64,000 nt of DNA from Yimella sp. cx-51 (GCF_017654605.1 NZ_CP072113.1:2542001-2606000); one strand, 5' to 3'. Shown: positions 26,630-35,661, counted from the stretch's first letter. Translations and numbers: made by a program. The notes: generated by a model not told the origin, from the letters alone.

Positions 26630-27394
26630 ATGAAGATCAACGACAAGACCGTCGCGCTCGTCACCGGTGGTGGCTCGGGCCTCGGCGAGGCCACTGCTCG
26701 CCGACTGCACGCGGATGGCGCTGCCGTCGTCCTGCTCGACCTCGAAGGCTCGCGGGCGCAGCAGGTGGCTGACGAACTCGGTGAGCGTGCGCAGTTCGTT
26801 GCTGCCGACGTGCGCGACGAGGCCCAGGTGCAGGCGGGTATCGACGCGGCCAAGACAATGGGCGAGCTGCGCATCGTGGTCAACTGCGCCGGTGTCGCCA
26901 CCCCCGGGCGCATCGTCGGCAAGCGCGGAGTGCACGACCTTGACCAGTTCCGCACGGTGATCGAGATCAACCTCATCGGCACCTTCAATGTGCTGCGCCT
27001 CGCATCAGCCGCCATGGTCGACAACGAGCCGCTGGACGAAGACCGCGGCGTCGTCGTGATGACGGCGTCCGTGGCCGCCTACGACGGTCAGATCGGGCAA
27101 GCCGCGTACGCCAGCTCCAAGGGCGCGATCGTCGGCCTCACCCTCACCGCGGCACGCGACCTGGCGGACAAGGCGATCCGGGTCATGACGATCGCCCCGG
27201 GCACCTTCGAGACCCCGATGATGGCTGGGCTCCCGAACGACGTGAAGAGCATGCTGGAAGCCCAGGTGCCGCACCCCTCCCGCCTCGGCCGAGCCGACGA
27301 GTACGCGCAACTGGTCGACACGATCGTGGCCAACCCCATGCTCAACGGCGAAGTGATCCGGCTCGACGGCGCACTGCGCCTCCCGCCCCGCTGA
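26630..27394 (+). CDS. SDR, 3-hydroxyacyl-CoA dehydrogenase type 2-like (HSD17B10-like)
   Basis: A 254-residue SDR. The cofactor motif is TGGGSGLGEAT and the active site is ASVAAYDGQIGQAAYASSKGA with Ser, Tyr and Lys. NCAGVATPGRIVGKRGVHDLDQF and PGTFETPMMAGLP are features of the HSD17B10 subfamily, which oxidises (S)-3-hydroxyacyl-CoA and 2-methyl-3-hydroxybutyryl-CoA. Following an acyl-CoA dehydrogenase, it supplies the third beta-oxidation step. ATG follows a weak AAGGACA site. Confidence 0.88.
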   Translation: MKINDKTVALVTGGGSGLGEATARRLHADGAAVVLLDLEGSRAQQVADELGERAQFVAADVRDEAQVQAGIDAAKTMGELRIVVNCAGVATPGRIVGKRGVHDLDQFRTVIEINLIGTFNVLRLASAAMVDNEPLDEDRGVVVMTASVAAYDGQIGQAAYASSKGAIVGLTLTAARDLADKAIRVMTIAPGTFETPMMAGLPNDVKSMLEAQVPHPSRLGRADEYAQLVDTIVANPMLNGEVIRLDGALRLPPR

Positions 27395-27417
27395 ACCAAC
27401 CGGCGACGAACAACGCG

Positions 27418-27448
27418 AAGGGCCGCACCCATGTCGGGTGCGGCCCTT
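27418..27448. terminator. Perfect 13-bp terminator, SDR / L,D-transpeptidase
   Basis: AAGGGCCGCACCC (27418-27430) and GGGTGCGGCCCTT (27436-27448) form a perfect stem around ATGTC between convergent genes. Confidence 0.9.
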
Positions 27449-27470
27449 GGCGTTGCGGCAGAGATCGAAT

Positions 27471-28193
27471 TCAGTAGATGCGGACGTCGGTGCCGTTGAC
27501 CAGGCGCCCGGTGCGCAGCAGGTAATCCTGTGCGGAGTTGTGCAACCGGATGCAGCCGTGCGACGCCGGGTACGGCGGAATGCTCAGCGAACCGTGCACC
27601 GCGATGCCGGTCGTGGTGAAGAAACGCGGCTTGTACATCCTGCCCAGCGGGCCTTCGACCCAGGCGTTCGTGCTCGTCTCCTGCACCGACTTGCGGTAGA
27701 TCTTGAAAGTGCCCTTGGGCGTGATGGCCGTGGCCCAGCCACCGAGGTACTCGAAACGCTCGCCGTTGCCGTTGCCGGTGCTGGTGTTGAGCGTCAGGTG
27801 CACGACTCCGCCCTTGACGATCATCAGCGTCTGCGTGGCCAGATCGATCTCGATGCCGTCCTGCTTCAGCTTGCTCTGCGCACGGACGCGCGCCAGACCG
27901 CTGTTCCACAGCGCCTCGTCAATCACGCCGGTGCGGCGCAGCCCGTGCGTCTTCTGCAGTGCCCATACGGCCTGCTGCGTGAGCTGGCCGAACACGCCGT
28001 CGGCGGCACCGAGCCAGTAACCGGAAGAGGCGAGCGCAGTCTGGAACTGCTGGACATGCCATCCGCGGGACCCGATCGTCATGGTCGGCACCGCTGCGTG
28101 CGCGGACTCAGCGCCCAGCAAGGAGGCGCCAGCTGCAGCGACGCCGCCTCCGGTGCCGATGACCAGTGAACGACGGCTCATCTGAGCGCTCAT
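27471..28193 (-). CDS. L,D-transpeptidase with peptidoglycan-binding domain
   Basis: A 240-residue cell-wall enzyme. A signal sequence with an SRRSLVIG twin-arginine-like start ends near AHAAVP; a peptidoglycan-binding-like domain (SRGWHVQQFQTAL to VFGQLTQQAV) follows; the C-terminal YkuD domain has HGSLSIPPYPASHGCIRLHN, holding the catalytic Cys and His. It forms 3-3 cross-links in peptidoglycan or attaches wall proteins. The ATG at 28193 follows AAGGGGAAA; the open frame continues upstream without domain character. The promoter gap 28194-28410 shows no other gene. Confidence 0.92.
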   Translation of the reverse strand: MSAQMSRRSLVIGTGGGVAAAGASLLGAESAHAAVPTMTIGSRGWHVQQFQTALASSGYWLGAADGVFGQLTQQAVWALQKTHGLRRTGVIDEALWNSGLARVRAQSKLKQDGIEIDLATQTLMIVKGGVVHLTLNTSTGNGNGERFEYLGGWATAITPKGTFKIYRKSVQETSTNAWVEGPLGRMYKPRFFTTTGIAVHGSLSIPPYPASHGCIRLHNSAQDYLLRTGRLVNGTDVRIY

Positions 28194-28410
28194 GACATTT
28201 CCCCTTGCGGTGAATCGTGGTGTGACGGCACACAGTGTGCAGCCGCCATATTTTGCCCCGCGGGCGCGCGGTGCGCCAACGGGCCTGTGGATTGCCGAAC
28301 CGATTGCATGGTTGATGTCCCCTTGATTCATTTCCCTTGTACGCCATTCCCCCGGACGGCATAGGTCAAGTGTGCGGGAAGAAGCAGCTTCCGTCGATGG
28401 GTCGAAGCAG

Positions 28411-29982
28411 CTATCCGGGTATCGAATCGATCTCGAAACGACCGCCGGCAGTCGCGAGGAGCGCTGAGGCTGCAGCTGTCGCCGGAGCAGTGATCGCCGT
28501 CCGCATGGTCAGTCTGGTGCGGCGCTCGATGAGGTCTGCCGGAGCCAATGCGCCCTCGTGACGGATGCCGTACGCCAACTCCGCTCGCAGGGTCGTCGAG
28601 CCACTAACCACCGGCTCGCCCAGGGTGGGATCTTCGTCGATCATCGCCTGCACCTGCTCGGCGAGAGTGCCGTACCGCCGCACGAGATGGCGCGGGGCAC
28701 GAACCCGCTTCAGCAGTGACGCCGGCGCCGCACCCACCAGTGGCAGACGATCGGTCACGCACGGCGCCGCCGACATTTGGTCGGCCAGTCGCCGGCACGC
28801 GGCATCGACAGCGTCCTGCGCCATCTTGCGGTAGGTGGTCAGCTTTCCGCCCACGATCGTGAGCGGCGCGCCGGGACGATCGAGCAGCAGATGCTCCCGT
28901 GAGATGTCGGCGGACGACCCCGTCGTCTGCCCCGTGACGACCAGCGGACGCAGCCCGGCGAACCGGCCGACCACGTCCGCGCGGTCCAGCGGCACCGCCA
29001 GGTGTCGGCTGACGATCCGGAGCAGGAACTCCTCGTCCTGCGGGGGTACTGCAGGCGCGTGACCATCGGCTCCCGGCGCGGGCTCGTCGGTGAGGCCGAC
29101 ATAGACCAGCCCGTCGGGCTGGGGCAGCACGAAGACGAACCGTCCGAATTCGCCCGGCACCGGCAGGTTGACCACACACTCGAGGTGGCCCAGCCGCGCG
29201 GCCGGCAGCACCAGATGGGAGCCCCGGCTGGGAGCAAGCTGCACCCGATCGTCCAGCCCACCGGACCACACCCCGGCCGCGTTGATCACAACGCGTGCGC
29301 GGGCTACGAAACGCTCCCCACTCAAACGGTCGTGCACGGCCACCTCGTGCTCACCGACCTCGTCCGCCTGCACATAGGTGGCGATCCGCGCACCGTGCGT
29401 GGCCGCGGTGCGCGCAACGTTCACCACCAGGCGGGCGTCGTCCTGCAACTGGCCGTCCCAGTAGGTGATGGCACCGCGAACGGCGTCGGGTGACCACGCC
29501 GGCAGCAACTCCCGGGCCGCGTCGGCGCGCAGGCGCCCGGGCCGAGGCAGCAGCTCGCCAGCGGTGCCGCTGCGCCGACGGAGCAGATCGGCTGCTCCCG
29601 GCCCGAGACTGGTCAGCAGGGCCGTCGAACGCGTCAGATCAGGGGTGAGCGGCAGCGCGTTGAGCCGGGGGCGCGCCAGGTGCGGCGCCACCACGGTCAT
29701 CAACAGATGCCGCTCGCGTGCGCTCTCGGCCGCAATACGCACGTGTCCCCCGGCGAGGTAACGCAACCCACCGTGCACCAACTTCGAGCTCCACCGCGAA
29801 GTGCCGGACGCGAGGTCGTCGCGCTCGATCAACGCCGTGCGCAGCCCACGACTTGCGGCATCGAGAGCCACTCCGGCACCGGTGATGCCACCCCCGATCA
29901 CGAGCACGTCGAAGACCTCGCGGCGCAGCCCGTCGACGGCCGCTCTGCGGGAGACAGCATCCAGCGAGGCGACAGCGGTCAT
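28411..29982 (-). CDS. glpD: Glycerol-3-phosphate dehydrogenase (FAD, aerobic type)
   Basis: A 523-residue FAD enzyme that oxidises glycerol-3-phosphate to dihydroxyacetone phosphate at the membrane. The dinucleotide motif is VLVIGGGITGAGVALDA, followed by SGTSRWSSKLVHGGLRYL, the GlpD signature. GGKLTTYRKMAQDAVDA marks the C-terminal flavin segment and the DAO_C domain closes it. Its start overlaps the TetR stop by 4 bases, so it is in that operon and opposite an AGPS-like oxidase and a diacylglycerol kinase. Confidence 0.95.
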   Translation of the reverse strand: MTAVASLDAVSRRAAVDGLRREVFDVLVIGGGITGAGVALDAASRGLRTALIERDDLASGTSRWSSKLVHGGLRYLAGGHVRIAAESARERHLLMTVVAPHLARPRLNALPLTPDLTRSTALLTSLGPGAADLLRRRSGTAGELLPRPGRLRADAARELLPAWSPDAVRGAITYWDGQLQDDARLVVNVARTAATHGARIATYVQADEVGEHEVAVHDRLSGERFVARARVVINAAGVWSGGLDDRVQLAPSRGSHLVLPAARLGHLECVVNLPVPGEFGRFVFVLPQPDGLVYVGLTDEPAPGADGHAPAVPPQDEEFLLRIVSRHLAVPLDRADVVGRFAGLRPLVVTGQTTGSSADISREHLLLDRPGAPLTIVGGKLTTYRKMAQDAVDAACRRLADQMSAAPCVTDRLPLVGAAPASLLKRVRAPRHLVRRYGTLAEQVQAMIDEDPTLGEPVVSGSTTLRAELAYGIRHEGALAPADLIERRTRLTMRTAITAPATAAASALLATAGGRFEIDSIPG

Positions 29983-30578
29983 TTGCTACGCCCGCTCGCG
30001 AGGTAGCCGGCGACGAGATGGGTGACCTCGCCGGTGATCATTCGGCGGTCCAAGGGTTCGTCGGGATCGACCCCGATGACGAAAGTCTGCAACGACAGGA
30101 TGAGGAAGCGGGCCTGGACGGCAGCCGACGGACGCGAGCGCAATGGTCGACCGAGCGCTCGGCAGCGGCGGCGCGCGCGTGTGATGAGCTCGACGAGCTG
30201 TTCGGTCAGACTCACCTGACCGCGACCGAAGTGACCGACGACGTAGGGCATCAACAGATGTGGATCGTGGCGCCGAAGCGCTTGCAACAGAGCGGAATCC
30301 ATGAGTTCACCGACCACCTCGGCGACGGCGGTGGCCACTTCGGCGACGGGGTCGTCCGCGGATTCGAGGTCGAGCGCTGTCAACGGGACGACCGACCCGA
30401 GTTCGTGGGCCAGGGCATCGAGCACCAGCTGCTCCATGCCTCCTGCTCGGCGGTAGACGGTCATCCGTGACAGTCCTGCCCGCTGGGCGACCGAGGTCAC
30501 GGTCGAGCGTGAAACGCCGTAGGCGCCCACCTCTTCACGCACTGCTCGCCACAGCGCTTCGTCCACACTCTCCGCCAT
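29979..30578 (-). CDS. TetR family regulator of the glpD/FAD-oxidase unit
   Basis: A 199-residue repressor with the helix-turn-helix STVTSVAQRAGLSRMTVYRRAG in its first 50 residues. The remaining part is a helical ligand domain without known motifs. It lies between glpD (overlapping by 4 bases) and the divergent FAD-linked oxidase, with only 54 bp separating the divergent starts, so one operator could control both directions. This order matches the TetR gene Rv2250c beside glpD1 in M. tuberculosis (recalled). The inducer is unknown. Confidence 0.88.
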   Translation of the reverse strand: MAESVDEALWRAVREEVGAYGVSRSTVTSVAQRAGLSRMTVYRRAGGMEQLVLDALAHELGSVVPLTALDLESADDPVAEVATAVAEVVGELMDSALLQALRRHDPHLLMPYVVGHFGRGQVSLTEQLVELITRARRRCRALGRPLRSRPSAAVQARFLILSLQTFVIGVDPDEPLDRRMITGEVTHLVAGYLASGRSK

Positions 30579-30606
30579 GACATCAGCCTTTCGCTCGTAC
30601 TCAGAG

Positions 30607-30629
30607 TGACACTCTATGTCATACTGTCA
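30607..30629. promoter_or_regulatory. Probable TetR operator TGACA-N5-TGTCA plus third half-site
   Basis: TGACACTCTATGTCA (30607-30621) is an inverted repeat with perfect 5-bp arms. A second TGTCA follows at 30625-30629, four bases before the FAD oxidase start. The whole lies in the 54-bp gap between the divergent TetR and oxidase genes. Control by the adjacent TetR is inferred from position. Confidence 0.55.
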
Positions 30630-30632
30630 CAC

Positions 30633-32294
30633 ATGGATCCGACTTTGCAGTCTGTCGAAAGATCGGTGTGGTGGGGCTGGGGCGATCCGGCGCTGGCCAC
30701 CACGCTGCCCGCGCACGCCAAGCAGATGCTCGACGACCGGCTCGGCGTGCGCTGCTCGGTCACCGATCACCGGCCCGTCCCGCTCGAAGACATCACAGTG
30801 CCGGCGTCCCGGCTGTCAGCATCGACCAGGGACGCGCTCACAGCCGCGGTCGGGCCCGCACACCTCCTGATCGATGACGCAGATCGCATTCCGCGCGCGG
30901 GTGGCAAGAGCTACGTCGATCTCGTGCGAGCCCGCACCGGAGACCTGCCCTTCGTGCCGGACGCGGTCATTCTCCCCGCAGATCACGACGAGGTGGCTCA
31001 GGTCGTCGCACTTTGCGTCGAGCACGACATCGCCGTCGTGCCCATCGGCGGCGGCACGAGCGTGGTCGCCGGGCTGACTGTGGCAGACGAAGCGCGTCCT
31101 GTCATCAGCCTCGACCTGCGCCGACTCACCGGGCTGGTATCTCTCAACGAGACCGATCGGACCGCTACCTTCCTGGCCGGCACGATCGCTCCCGATGCGG
31201 AGATCGCTCTACGCGCAACGGGATTCACGCTGGGCCACTTCCCCCAGAGCTACCAGCAGGCATCGCTCGGTGGATTCGTGGCCACCAGGAGCGCCGGCCA
31301 GTCGTCCAGCGGCTACGGGCGCATCGACGACATGGTCGAAGGCGTGCGCGGCGTGACTGCCGTGGGTGATTTCGACTTCGGCGCCCAGTCGCCGGCGTCC
31401 GCAGCCGGGCCGAGGTTGCTCGACCTGATGGTCGGCAGCGAAGGCGCCTTCGGGGTGCTCACCGAGGTGACGCTCCGGGTGCAGCCTGCGCCGAGGGTCA
31501 CTCGGCACGCTGCCGTCGCCTTCCCGGATTTCAGCTCCGCAACGGCTGCCCTGCGGGAGATGGTGCAGCAGCTCGGGCACGATGCCCAGCCCGATGTCAC
31601 CCGCGTCTCCGACGCCGACGAGACCGAGGTCTCGCTAGGGCTTGCCGGCCGCCCGGGACGGCTGATCTCCGCCTACCTGAAGCGCCGCGGCGTATCGGCT
31701 CCGTGCCTGGCGATCCTGCTGTGGCACGACACCGGCGAAAGCGTCGCACGCGACCGGCGACGCTCCGCAGCCAAGATTCTGCGACGGCATGGAGGTATCA
31801 GTCTTCCTGACAAGATCGCGCGTTCTTGGGAGCACGGTCGGTTCAATGCGCCTTATCTGCGCGACGAACTCATCACCCGAGGCGTCTTCGTCGAGACCCT
31901 CGAGACGGCCACCCACTGGTCGAACATCCCGGCGCTGCACAGCCGGGTCGGTGCTGCCATCACCGACGCCCTGGACGGCCTCGGCACCCCGGGCATCGTC
32001 CAGTGCCACATCTCGCACGTCTACCCCGCCGGCGCGTCCCTCTACTTCACCTATCTCGCGGCGGAGGCCCCCGATCCGCTCGGACAATGGCGCGCCGTGA
32101 AGCACGCTGCAAGCGACGCCATCGTGGACGCTGGGGGCACGATCACCCATCACCACGCCGTCGGCCGCGACCACAAGCCGTGGCTCAAGCACGAGATCGG
32201 CGATGTCGGCGTGCGTATGCTGCGCGCACTGAAGAACGAACTCGATCCGGGTAACAACCTCAACCCCGGTGCCTTGGTGCCCGACGCACCCTGA
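30633..32294 (+). CDS. FAD-linked oxidase, alkyldihydroxyacetonephosphate synthase-like
   Basis: A 553-residue flavoprotein. The PCMH FAD domain has VPIGGGTSVVAGL and FPQSYQQASLGGFVATRSAGQ then SSGYGRIDDMVEGV. The C-terminal oxidase half has THHHAVGRDHKPWL, matching the His-rich active loop of alkyl-DHAP synthases, and LDPGNNLNPG. In animals AGPS makes the ether bond of ether lipids. In actinobacteria related proteins (I recall Rv2251) are of unknown substrate, and a D-lactate or glycolate oxidase role is also possible. I use ATG at 30633 (MDPTLQS). The diacylglycerol kinase follows 10 bases later. Confidence 0.83.
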   Translation: MDPTLQSVERSVWWGWGDPALATTLPAHAKQMLDDRLGVRCSVTDHRPVPLEDITVPASRLSASTRDALTAAVGPAHLLIDDADRIPRAGGKSYVDLVRARTGDLPFVPDAVILPADHDEVAQVVALCVEHDIAVVPIGGGTSVVAGLTVADEARPVISLDLRRLTGLVSLNETDRTATFLAGTIAPDAEIALRATGFTLGHFPQSYQQASLGGFVATRSAGQSSSGYGRIDDMVEGVRGVTAVGDFDFGAQSPASAAGPRLLDLMVGSEGAFGVLTEVTLRVQPAPRVTRHAAVAFPDFSSATAALREMVQQLGHDAQPDVTRVSDADETEVSLGLAGRPGRLISAYLKRRGVSAPCLAILLWHDTGESVARDRRRSAAKILRRHGGISLPDKIARSWEHGRFNAPYLRDELITRGVFVETLETATHWSNIPALHSRVGAAITDALDGLGTPGIVQCHISHVYPAGASLYFTYLAAEAPDPLGQWRAVKHAASDAIVDAGGTITHHHAVGRDHKPWLKHEIGDVGVRMLRALKNELDPGNNLNPGALVPDAP

Positions 32295-32304
32295 GGAGGC
32301 AGAG

Positions 32305-33204
32305 ATGACGAAGCTGTCCGGTCGTGCCCTCGTGCTGGTCAATCCTGCTGCCGGAGCAGGCACCGCCGGCACTTCGGCGGACGCCGTGGTGGCCACCCTG
32401 CGCAGCCTGGGCTTCGAGGCGAGCCTGATGCACACCAGCAGTGCCGAGCACGCCGTGCACTGCGCCGCGCAGGCGGCGCCGGACGACCTTGTCCTTCCCC
32501 TCGGCGGCGACGGCATGATCTCCTTCGTCGCGCAGGGCTGCGTGGCGTCCGGCGCATTGTTGACCCCGCTGCCTGCCGGCCGCGGCAACGATTTCGTCCG
32601 TGGCCTCGGCCTCCCCCGCGACACCCTCGCGGTGACCCGCACCTTGAGCACGGCGTCCGAACGCGTCGTGGACGTCGGGCGCATCGGCGAGCGCACCTTC
32701 GTCGGCACCGCCACCATCGGCTTCGACGCGCTGACCAACGAGCGCGCCAACCGGCGGCGTCGCATCCGCGGCGCCGTGGTCTACACCGCCGCCGGCGTGG
32801 GCGTGGCCCTCCGCATGAAGCCCGCCCGGTTCGAGGTGCGCACCGACGGCCCGGAGGGACAGCGCGAAGAGCGCTTCACCGGGTGGAATCTCAGCATCGG
32901 CAACTCCGGTCGCCACGGCGGCGGACTGACCGCAACTCCAGGAGCAGACCTCGCCGACGGCCTGCTGGACGTCGTGGTGACGCAGGGCTCGCGCTTCGAC
33001 CAGCTCGCCGCCTCAGCGCTGCTGGAGCGCGGTGGACATCACGTCCGCCTGCCGTACGTGCAGCAATGGCGGGCGACGCAGATCGAGGTCACCGCCACCG
33101 ATCGGCACGGTGCCCCGTTGGAGGTCTTCGCCGACGGCGACCCGATCTCGTCCACCCCCGCCACCATTCGGGTGGAGCCCGGGGCCCTTCGACTCTTCTA
33201 CTAA
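32305..33204 (+). CDS. Diacylglycerol/lipid kinase (DagK domain)
   Basis: A 299-residue lipid kinase. NPAAGAG, LPLGGDGMI and PAGRGNDFVR are the three nucleotide and catalytic motifs of the DAGKc family; the C-terminal half matches the lipid-kinase beta-sandwich, with FADGDPI near the end. It phosphorylates diacylglycerol or a related lipid. ATG follows TGAGGAGGCAGAG, ten bases after the oxidase stop. By synteny it corresponds to Rv2252 of M. tuberculosis, reported to be a diacylglycerol kinase (recalled). Confidence 0.9.
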   Translation: MTKLSGRALVLVNPAAGAGTAGTSADAVVATLRSLGFEASLMHTSSAEHAVHCAAQAAPDDLVLPLGGDGMISFVAQGCVASGALLTPLPAGRGNDFVRGLGLPRDTLAVTRTLSTASERVVDVGRIGERTFVGTATIGFDALTNERANRRRRIRGAVVYTAAGVGVALRMKPARFEVRTDGPEGQREERFTGWNLSIGNSGRHGGGLTATPGADLADGLLDVVVTQGSRFDQLAASALLERGGHHVRLPYVQQWRATQIEVTATDRHGAPLEVFADGDPISSTPATIRVEPGALRLFY

Positions 33205-33220
33205 CGACCGCGCGACAACA

Positions 33221-33255
33221 CGAAACGGCCACCGGATCATCCGGTGGCCGTTTCG
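33221..33255. terminator. Perfect 15-bp terminator, dagK / NCS2 permease
   Basis: CGAAACGGCCACCGG (33221-33235) and CCGGTGGCCGTTTCG (33241-33255) form a perfect 15-bp stem around ATCAT between convergent genes. Confidence 0.9.
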
Positions 33256-33269
33256 GGTGGACTGATTCG

Positions 33270-34727
33270 TCAGTCGGCGTTCCTGTCGCGATCGCGATGA
33301 CGGCGCAGGTGCTGCATGCCTTCCTCCTCGAGTCGGTCCTCGTCCTCTTCGGAGATCGTGCCGATACCCGGGCCGTAGGAGAAGACCGGACCTTCCTCGC
33401 CGGAGCGGCCGACGATGTTGAACAGGAAGTTCAGCAGAATCGCGGCGATGGCGGCCGATGTGATGCCGGAGTCGAAGATGGTGCGGAACCATGCCGGGAA
33501 GTGCTCGTAGGCACCCTTCTGGACGATCGGCAGCATGCCGAAAGCCAGGGAGGTGGCGACGATCACCATGTTGGCGTTGCCGGAGAAGTCGACCTCCTTC
33601 AAGGTCTTGATTCCGCTGGCCGCGACCGTGCCGAAGAGCACCAGACCGGCACCGCCGAGCACCGGCATCGGCACCGCGGCGACCAGCGCACCCAGCTGCG
33701 GGAGCAGGCCGAGGACGATCAGGATGCCACCGCCGTAGGCGACCACCCAGCGGCTGCGGATGCCGGTGATGGCGACCAGGCCGACGTTCTGGGCGAAGGC
33801 GCTGAGCGAGAAGCCGTTGAAGACACCGGCCACGGCGGTCGACAGGGTGTCGGCGCGCAGACCGTTGGTGACGGTGTCGCGGTCGGCGGGCTTCTCGGTG
33901 ATCTCACCGAGGGCGAGGATGTCGGCGGTCGCCTCCACCATGATCACGAGCATGCAGATGGTCAGCGAGATGATCGCGCTGATCTCGAACTGCGGGGCGC
34001 CGAAGTGGAAGGGCGAGGGCACCTGGAAGACCTTCGCCTCGGAGATGGCGCTGAAGTCGGTCATGCCCATCGGGATGGCGACGAGGGTGCCGAGCACGAG
34101 GCCGAGGATGATCGCGATCCGGCCGAAGAAGCCCGGCAGGAAGCGGTAGATGAGGATCACCAGCATCAGCGTGATGAAGGCCAGGAGGTACTGCTTGGGC
34201 TGCCCGAAGTTGGGGCTACCGACACCGCCGGCGGCCCAGCCGACACCGACCGGGATCAGCGACAGACCGATCATCGTGATGACGGTGCCGGTCACGACCT
34301 CTGGGAAGAAGCGCAGCAGCTGGGTGAAGATCGGGGCGATCAGGAAGCCGATGAGACCTGCGACGATCAGTGCGCCGTAGATCTTCTGCAAGCCTTCATG
34401 GCCCTGGTCCTTGGCCGCGATCGCGAGCATGCTCGACACCGCCACGAACGAGGTGCCTTGGACGATGGGCTGGCGAGCGCCGATCTTCCAGACACCGACG
34501 GTCTGCAGCAAGGTGGCCACACCGGCCATGAACAGCGCGGCCGAGACGAGGTAGAACTTGTCGCCCGCCTCGAGCTTGAGCGCGCCACCGATGATGAGCG
34601 GCACCGCCACGACACCGGCGTACATCGACAGCACGTGCTGGAGCGCATAGAGCAGCGAAGGCCCTGGCGGCATCGGCGTATCGACCGGGTGCCGCGCCTC
34701 CTTCTGCGTGGTCGTGGCTTCGGCCAT
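33270..34727 (-). CDS. NCS2 nucleobase:cation symporter (xanthine/urate-type)
   Basis: A 485-residue membrane importer with about 14 hydrophobic segments. The NAT signature is AFAQNVGLVAITGIRSR: the Q-N-x-G-x4-T-G form is that of xanthine and uric acid carriers rather than UraA uracil carriers. VMVEATADILALGEI-type residues place the substrate-binding Glu in the preceding helix. It lies beside an IclR regulator and allantoinase and shares an operator-like motif with them, so purine or purine-derivative uptake for nitrogen is the likely role. Confidence 0.88.
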   Translation of the reverse strand: MAEATTTQKEARHPVDTPMPPGPSLLYALQHVLSMYAGVVAVPLIIGGALKLEAGDKFYLVSAALFMAGVATLLQTVGVWKIGARQPIVQGTSFVAVSSMLAIAAKDQGHEGLQKIYGALIVAGLIGFLIAPIFTQLLRFFPEVVTGTVITMIGLSLIPVGVGWAAGGVGSPNFGQPKQYLLAFITLMLVILIYRFLPGFFGRIAIILGLVLGTLVAIPMGMTDFSAISEAKVFQVPSPFHFGAPQFEISAIISLTICMLVIMVEATADILALGEITEKPADRDTVTNGLRADTLSTAVAGVFNGFSLSAFAQNVGLVAITGIRSRWVVAYGGGILIVLGLLPQLGALVAAVPMPVLGGAGLVLFGTVAASGIKTLKEVDFSGNANMVIVATSLAFGMLPIVQKGAYEHFPAWFRTIFDSGITSAAIAAILLNFLFNIVGRSGEEGPVFSYGPGIGTISEEDEDRLEEEGMQHLRRHRDRDRNAD

Positions 34728-34765
34728 CAGTGCCTCCCTGACGTGTCCGCACCCTGAGGGCGACT

Positions 34766-34783
34766 ATTTCGTATGGCGGAAAT
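34766..34783. promoter_or_regulatory. Operator-like motif upstream of the NCS2 permease (IclR site, proposed)
   Basis: ATTTC (34766-34770) and GAAAT (34779-34783) are inverted arms. Read on the minus strand the core is TTCCGCCATACGAAA (34767-34781). The same TTCCGC-N5-GAAA core occurs at 35647-35661 before the DUF6986 gene. A further CGGAA/TTCCG palindrome overlaps at 34777-34792. It lies about 40-55 bp from the permease start. Confidence 0.6.
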
Positions 34784-34850
34784 CGCATTCCGTTCGTGGC
34801 ACTGTGGACCACGCCACGCCTTCCCGTCAATGCGACGCGCGATATATGGA

Positions 34851-35609
34851 CTAACCCGCTTCACGACCCAGGTCGCCGGCCACCGCAGCGGCAGCTTCCC
34901 GAAGCACCGGAATCGCCCGATCCTGCACCTCTTGGCTCATCCGCGCCGACGGTGCCGACATGGAGACGGCCAGGCGCACCCCGGTGGCAGGCACCGGCAC
35001 GGCCACGCAGTGCACCCCGACCTCCATCTCCTCGACCTCGACGGCCTCTCCGGTCTCGCGCACCCGCGCGAGCTGCTCGAGGAAGACGTCCGGATCGGTG
35101 ATGGTGCGCTCGGTGCGCTGCGGCATCCCGGTGCGGCCCAGCAGCTCCCGCACCTGCGGATCGGGCAGCGAGGCGAGCAGCGCCTTGCCTGCCGCGCGGC
35201 AGTGCGGATGCACGTGACGGCCGAGCTCGGTGAACATGCGCATGGCATGCGGTGAGGGCACCTGCCCCACGTAGACGACCATGTCGCCGTCCAAGGTGGC
35301 GAGGTTGACCGTCTCACCGAGCTGCTCAACCGCTCGGGCGAGGTGGGGAGCGGCGCCGGCCCCGAAGACTTCGCGCGCGCTGTTGCCCATCGGGATCAAG
35401 CGCGCGCCCAACGCGTACCGCCGGTTGGGCAACTGGCGAAGGTAGGAGCGTCCGACCAGCGTGCGCACCAAACGGTGGATCGTGGGCATCGGCAGGCCGG
35501 AGGCGTTGCTGAGTTCGACGAGAGCGACATCGCCGCCCGCCTCGACCAACTCCAGGATCTCAAGGGCGCGGTTGACCGATTGCACGCCCCCCGGTTTCGA
35601 CTCAGCCAT
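34851..35609 (-). CDS. IclR family regulator (allantoin/purine catabolism, AllR-like)
   Basis: A 252-residue regulator. The N-terminal winged helix VNRALEILELVEAGG to SGLPMPTIHRLVRTL is IclR-type, and the C-terminal effector domain has HVHPHCRAAGKALLA and EMEVGVHCVAVPVP. It stands between the NCS2 permease and the divergent DUF6986-allantoinase operon. With the paired operator motifs this suggests repression of allantoin use, released by allantoate or glyoxylate as for AllR (inference from the family). The gap to the divergent operon is 98 bp. Confidence 0.9.
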   Translation of the reverse strand: MAESKPGGVQSVNRALEILELVEAGGDVALVELSNASGLPMPTIHRLVRTLVGRSYLRQLPNRRYALGARLIPMGNSAREVFGAGAAPHLARAVEQLGETVNLATLDGDMVVYVGQVPSPHAMRMFTELGRHVHPHCRAAGKALLASLPDPQVRELLGRTGMPQRTERTITDPDVFLEQLARVRETGEAVEVEEMEVGVHCVAVPVPATGVRLAVSMSAPSARMSQEVQDRAIPVLREAAAAVAGDLGREAG

Positions 35610-35646
35610 GTGCGCTCCCTGTCATATACATGAGACCTGGTAGATA

Positions 35647-35661
35647 TTCCGCAAGATGAAA
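35647..35661. promoter_or_regulatory. Operator-like motif upstream of the DUF6986-allB operon (IclR site, proposed)
   Basis: TTCCGCAAGATGAAA (35647-35661) shares the TTCCGC-N5-GAAA core with the site before the permease (34767-34781, reverse strand). It is 47 bp before the DUF6986 start and 38 bp before the iclR start. Confidence 0.6.

Noticed and set aside
32883-34757. 624-residue plus-strand frame opposite the NCS2 permease
   Set aside because: It is antisense to a clear 485-residue carrier and rich in Asp, Glu, His and Gly.
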